Below the pieces are notes generated by a model, which worked only from the letters and a program-made list of their open reading frames with translations, searched no databases and was not told the DNA's origin. Below, one piece after another: positions 60,301 to 64,000 of a DNA stretch of 64,000 bases. The stretch lies in contig NC_066848.1 in NCBI RefSeq assembly GCF_001640805.2, positions 10,578,396 to 10,642,395 of the forward strand, read 5' to 3'. This DNA is from Lates calcarifer. Its lineage: Eukaryota > Chordata > Actinopteri > Centropomidae. A program made the position numbers and the translations under genes. The first letter of the stretch is position 1. Each line of letters begins with the position of its first letter.

Positions 60301-60978
60301 TTTTAATGCTTGCATAGCTTCCCCTTTCTGTAGGATATACAGGTTAGTTGTCTGAAACCATTAGGCTCCTTGTTAGTAGTCTTCTGTGTTGTTGTAGTGT
60401 GACGTATTTACAGAGATTATATAAACAGTTTGTTATTGTATCTGGATTTGGAAAATATTTTACTTTAAATCTTATTTCTACTTCTTCTTCTCAGGAGTTG
60501 GAGCCTCTTGAAGGTAAGAAAAACCTCAGAACATGGTTTTAAATGCTGTGTTTCCTATGTTTCGAGCCTGTCAGATGAAATAGCAGATTGACTAATAACC
60601 AGACTGAATTGATTCTGGCTCAGGAAGATGATGTTATGATGATTATGTTGTGCTTTGTGACACTAGTCCTCATTTTTTCTGTGTTTTACATTAGTTTCAG
60701 ATATCGAGCCTCACCTGTCTGACATTGCAGAAGAGCTTGGATGGAAGGATATGAAGGACGTAGCAATTCGTTGTGGGATACCACCAGCTAGAATTGAGTC
60801 TTGTGAACTGAACCACCGCGGTGATGCTCAGGAGGCGACTTTGGAACTACTACGGATCTGGGTGGAGAGGGAGGGCAGTGGTGCTGGACGAAAATTAATC
60901 CAAATCCTACAGAATAGTAACAAAAAGCGCAAAGCAGAGAAGGTGACAGACATATTGCGTATTGATTGCGCTGCCTAA
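57338..60978 (+). CDS. fas: Fas death receptor (TNFRSF6)
   Basis: Cell-surface receptor that, on binding Fas ligand, recruits FADD and caspase-8 and starts apoptosis. Coding exons: 57338-57411, 57841-57980, 58761-58895, 59378-59492, 59669-59739, 59872-59970, 60125-60162, 60334-60342, 60495-60513 and 60695-60978, giving 327 aa (human 335). Order: signal peptide; cysteine-rich TNFR repeats (CEDGTYEHEGKPCCLC, then CSPCEQGEYH, then TKCRCKKNHFC, the last very Fas-like); transmembrane helix about 184-205 (TIIAIIVPILLIALLALIGL) followed by basic WRKRK; and a death domain in the last exon (IAEELGWKDMKDVAIRCGI). The exon at 60334 has only 9 nt (DIQ) and keeps the frame if skipped. A second ATG at 57341 has the better Kozak context. 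Polyadenylation signals near 61574 and 61769. Intron 2 carries a SINE-like repeat. Confidence 0.93.
58257..58590 (+). repeat. SINE-like teleost repeat in fas intron 2
   Basis: Starts tggcatggtggtgcagtggt, continues with ctgcatgttctccctgtgcc and ctccgggtactccacagtcc and ends in a ggatggatggatg tail. This is a very widespread teleost interspersed repeat. The left end resembles a tRNA-type A box with a degenerate B box (ggtttaagctc), which suggests but does not prove a tRNA-derived SINE. Confidence 0.75.
60334..60342 (+). other. fas: 9-nt fas microexon (Asp-Ile-Gln)
   Basis: Flanked by a strong pyrimidine tract and TAG acceptor (cttcccctttctgtag) and a GTTAGT donor. Both neighbouring exon borders are phase 0, so inclusion adds three residues between M224 and the next exon, and skipping preserves the frame. 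It lies in the short cytoplasmic linker between membrane and death domain. Confidence 0.6.
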
Positions 60979-62016
60979 TAAGACACTGCTGTTTGAATGT
61001 GTCTATTTGAATATTTGCATTGTTGTCTACTGATCACATTACTGTTTTGAAAGGCACATGGTGTGATGTTTACATGATAGGACTAAGCTGTGTATCTGTT
61101 GTTGGTCTCTGCAGCCACAACTGAAAATTAATTCTGTTCGACTCTGTCCGAGGTTAAGCGCTTTTCATGTAATAGAAAACGAGGCCTATCAGTTGCTTGA
61201 CCTGACCTCCGACTGAGACTGACGTATATTCCTCAAGGTCCCCGGCCTCTGGCGCTGGAAGTGCTGTTGCTGTAACAAACATGTCAAACTCTGTTTAGAA
61301 TTTTTGATATTTTCAGCGTTTCTCTGCTGAATATCTGAGATGAACGCTGGTTTACAATGACTTCCAGGACTTTTTAACTGATCGACCGTTTTGTATTATG
61401 CTGTTGTTATAAGGTAAAATAGTTGTTTTATTTTGCTTCAAGTCTCTTTAAGTGGGTCTATTTCCTTCCAAGATTAGATTAAACTGAATTACATCTCTGT
61501 TCTTGTATTGATATAAGAATGTTGTTGTGAATGATGAGTAGCTTGGCTCATGTTGTATATTGTGCAATAACCTGAATAAAAGTGTCAGATGGAGTATGGT
61601 TTTTTTCCATATGTTGTGAAATTGTGACTGGTTTAGTTTGGTCACGTAACGCTGATAAATAAAAAAAAATATTTCTAAAAATACAAAGTATGTTGTAGTT
61701 GCTTTATACTGCCCTTTCCCTGGCCTTCTGGCAGCACCTGAACTCTATTGTTAAACAATCATTTTCATGAATAAAAGCACTTTTTGTAAATAATGTAACT
61801 AGTGTTATGTATCTGTATTGTTGCCACTATCCCATACTCTTATTTTGTGTCAAAGTAACACTGCAGCTGCCCATGATTATTTTATTGATTAAATAATTAT
61901 TAAGTATAATTAACTGAAAAAAATACAGGTAGAACTACATCCCCATTATTTTCAAATCTCATGTTCTTCACTAGTATTTCTTCCCTGGTGTCTACCCGTG
62001 ACATTTTATTGGCACT

Positions 62017-62180
62017 AGGGCTGCAACTCATGATTTTTGCCATCACGCATAAGACAAAGAATACCAACAAATCTTGTCATATACAGATGTGAGACCAGTA
62101 AATTTTGTCAAGTATGATTGAAATAACTGGGTGTCCAAATTACTGATGATTAATTTTCAGTAGATCAACTAATTTTCAGC
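62017..62180. repeat. Teleost inverted-repeat element fragment
   Basis: Opens with agggctgcaactcatgattt, the canonical end of this family, and contains gattaattttcagtagatca further on. Confidence 0.6.
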
Positions 62181-62263
62181 TCAGACTGGCACCATGTATG
62201 TAGCTACAACAAAATTGCCCAGACTTCATGGCTGTGACATAAAGCATTACCCTGTAGTAAAAG

Positions 62264-62438
62264 TGGGCTGAAGCAAATGATTGTTGTCATTGTCGATTAA
62301 TCAGTTAATTGTTTGGTTCATAATACTGCATATCAAAAAAAAAGAAAAATGTCCATCACAATTTAAAACCCAAGCCCCATCTTCATATAAGCAAATGGTG
62401 GTTCATCTTCTTTCAACTGACTAATTAGTGCAGCTCTA
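62264..62438. repeat. Teleost inverted-repeat element, short copy
   Basis: Left end gggctgaagcaaatgattgt with gtcgattaatcagttaattg and tttggttcataa; right end gactaattagtgcagctc is the inverted counterpart. About 175 bp in all, an internally deleted copy. Confidence 0.7.
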
Positions 62439-63030
62439 TTATGAAGAATAGAGCAAATTACCAGAGCAGATGATTCACTTCCAGTTCTGCCTTTGCTAAA
62501 TGTAGTGGTGATATAATGGTTTAGTTGCTCAATGTGAGTTCCACATTCTGTAAAATAATGATTAAGTTGTTAGTAATTGACAAGAAGTTGGGGTTGTGCA
62601 AACTAATATTTAAAAAGTCTATAGTTATACATTAATTCTTGTGACTCTTACGGAAATTAACTTTGACCTCTAAAAACAGCTAAACACCGTAACAGATCCA
62701 TGTTGCTGTCCCATAAATTTATGAGGAAGGTAGCCCATCACTCTCACAAAGTTATTTCAGGTCTGCTCATTAGCCTGTCTACTTTCATTTCTTATTACTA
62801 TGAAACTTGCACCAAGTTTTAGTGCAGGGTAGAGCTGCTTTAAAAGAATTATGTTAGGGATCTATAATGATCCAGATACAATTCAGTATTGATCATTTGT
62901 AGACTACCTCATTAGATACATCAGCATCATGTGTCCTTTTCAGTCTTGAGGGAATTCTGTTCAATTCAGGTTTATGTTTAATTGTTTTATATAGATTAGA
63001 AGAGAAAAAACAGAGAAGTGAGAACTGAAA

Positions 63031-63031
<1 letters not shown>

Positions 63032-63076
<45 letters not shown>
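63032..63076. repeat. (GT)n microsatellite
   Basis: Perfect run of about 22 GT units followed by a TATA-rich stretch. Confidence 0.95.
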
Positions 63077-63079
<3 letters not shown>

Positions 63080-63862
63080 GTGTATACATATGTATATATA
63101 TATGGTAAGATTTTATAACAACTTTTGGGTGTGATAATAATTCTGAATGGAAGATGGAAGATCATCAGGACTCGTCCAAACCATGTGCCCTCGTATGTTG
63201 TAATTAAGAGTGGGAATACAAGTTTGGATTTGAACTCCTGGAGGAGGGTAGTTGTGTCTTGCAATAAAAAAGGGTTTGTCTCTGCTGACAAATTATTAAG
63301 TGTCATTCAGCTCCAAAATATGAGGAGTGCTGCAGTTACTAGTTGTTTTCACCAAATTGGTACTTGAGTCACCTTCAAGTTTTTTTTTTTTTTAAATCAT
63401 CAACATAACATCATATAACTATTTCACATTCTGTAGCAAAAGTAAAGTACTCAGTGCAAACAAGAATTCATATTATGATGATTTATGAGTGGGTCAGGTT
63501 GGTATTCTCTATGGAGAATGGGTGAGCAGTTACATTGGTCTGAATTACTATTTATGTTTCTGATGCACAAGTTTCTGTTCAGGTTTTTATACTGTTTTCT
63601 TTGATTCCTCTTAAAGGAGCAGACTTTACAGCCAACTTTAAAGTTCAGCTTCATATTTTGTCAATTCTGTCTTAGTATTGTTTGATCACTGTAATCAGTA
63701 ATGTAGACTTAGAATCTAGACCTATTTTCTGCGCATGAAACACAACGGTGGCTTTAAAAATGTCATTAGACAAAAGATCAAATCAAAGTCAGCCTTCATC
63801 AGTTTTACAGGATAATAGCAGAATAAAAATGTCCTTCATATATTCTCATAATCATGCCCTCT

Positions 63863-64000
63863 TTAAAGTCTGTGTTTCTTAACTTCTGTGTCTATGTGTT
63901 CTCGTTGCAGTGTGCCAAAGAGTCTGTCCCAGTGCGTGAAGTAGTTCACTTTGAATTTGAGGTGGTGGAGGTCATGATGCTGGGCGCCCCCGTAGAGGCC
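63863..64000 (-). CDS. ch25h: Cholesterol 25-hydroxylase, C-terminal end (partial)
   Basis: Diiron sterol hydroxylase of the ER membrane (fatty acid hydroxylase superfamily) that makes 25-hydroxycholesterol, a regulator of sterol synthesis and an interferon-linked antiviral oxysterol. Only the last 45 codons lie in the window, read on the minus strand from 64000 to the TAA at 63863-63865. They include the third histidine box HHDLHH and the family-typical [12 protein letters not shown] ending. Compared with human CH25H ([22 protein letters not shown]) the stretch between the histidine box and YFTHWD is three residues shorter. The family is mostly intronless, and this end shows no splice site. 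It faces fas tail to tail, exactly as CH25H and FAS do in human, which supports the call. A ch25h-like paralogue cannot be excluded from so short a piece. Confidence 0.87.
   Translation of the reverse strand, partial: GLYGGAQHHDLHHLKFKVNYFTHWDRLFGTLQREHIDTEVKKHRL

Larger units (their letters stand above)
61000..63862. other. fas 3' region and fas-ch25h spacer
   Basis: Fas 3' untranslated sequence with several AATAAA signals (to about 61800), then AT-rich DNA with two inverted-repeat interspersed elements (about 62017-62180 and 62264-62438), a long TG run (63032-63076) and, before 63863, what must be the ch25h 3' untranslated region on the minus strand. No other gene seen. Confidence 0.55.

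Noticed and set aside
60317..60342. 25-nt alternative to the fas microexon using the upstream CATAG acceptor
   Set aside because: It would shift the frame before the death domain and its acceptor lacks a pyrimidine tract, whereas the 9-nt version fits both.
63911..64000. Plus-strand open exon after a good TTGCAG acceptor at the right edge
   Set aside because: The minus strand of the same bases encodes the unmistakable cholesterol 25-hydroxylase C terminus, so the plus frame is its shadow.

Overview
This is vertebrate nuclear DNA, almost certainly from a ray-finned (teleost) fish. Gene density is high for a vertebrate, introns are mostly short, and the intergenic DNA is full of TG/CA microsatellites, Tc1-type transposon relics and the short inverted-repeat elements common in teleosts. 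Every protein-coding gene I could identify is an ordinary vertebrate gene, split into exons with GT/AG borders. I rebuilt the exon structures by hand; codon phases match at every junction of the intact genes.

Layout: (1) 1-3800, upstream flank with one unidentified open exon on the minus strand and a possible minus-strand first exon. (2) 3825-6866, a tandem copy of minpp1 (multiple inositol polyphosphate phosphatase 1) carrying several frameshifts, so probably a pseudogene. (3) 7833-12730, an intact five-exon minpp1 (465 aa). (4) 15010-25216, papss2 (bifunctional PAPS synthase, 12 exons, 614 aa). (5) 29074-38271, pten (9 exons, 535 aa), with a minor-class (U12-type) first intron and a roughly 130-residue Gly/Gln/Pro repeat insertion in the C2-domain loop. 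(6) 39.1-57.2 kb, a long stretch without an identified gene, containing dense microsatellites, an IR-type Tc1 relic, a 38-bp palindrome and an orphan signal-peptide-like exon. (7) 57338-60978, fas (TNFRSF6 death receptor, 10 coding exons, 327 aa, including a 9-nt microexon). (8) 63863-64000, the C-terminal 45 codons of a cholesterol 25-hydroxylase (ch25h) gene on the minus strand, cut by the window edge.

The order minpp1-papss2-pten-fas-ch25h follows human chromosome 10q23, including fas and ch25h facing each other. The atad1 gene that sits between PAPSS2 and PTEN in human is not seen here, and the genes between human PTEN and FAS are missing too. The genes do not form one pathway. Loosely, minpp1 and pten both remove phosphates from inositol compounds (soluble inositol polyphosphates and PIP3 respectively), papss2 makes the sulfate donor PAPS, fas triggers apoptosis, and ch25h makes 25-hydroxycholesterol.

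Most interesting points: the heptapeptide-repeat expansion inside pten, encoded by a 21-bp minisatellite; the decaying minpp1 copy whose last exon is nearly identical to that of the intact copy, suggesting gene conversion; the fas microexon; and an unexplained signal-peptide exon about 2 kb upstream of fas.
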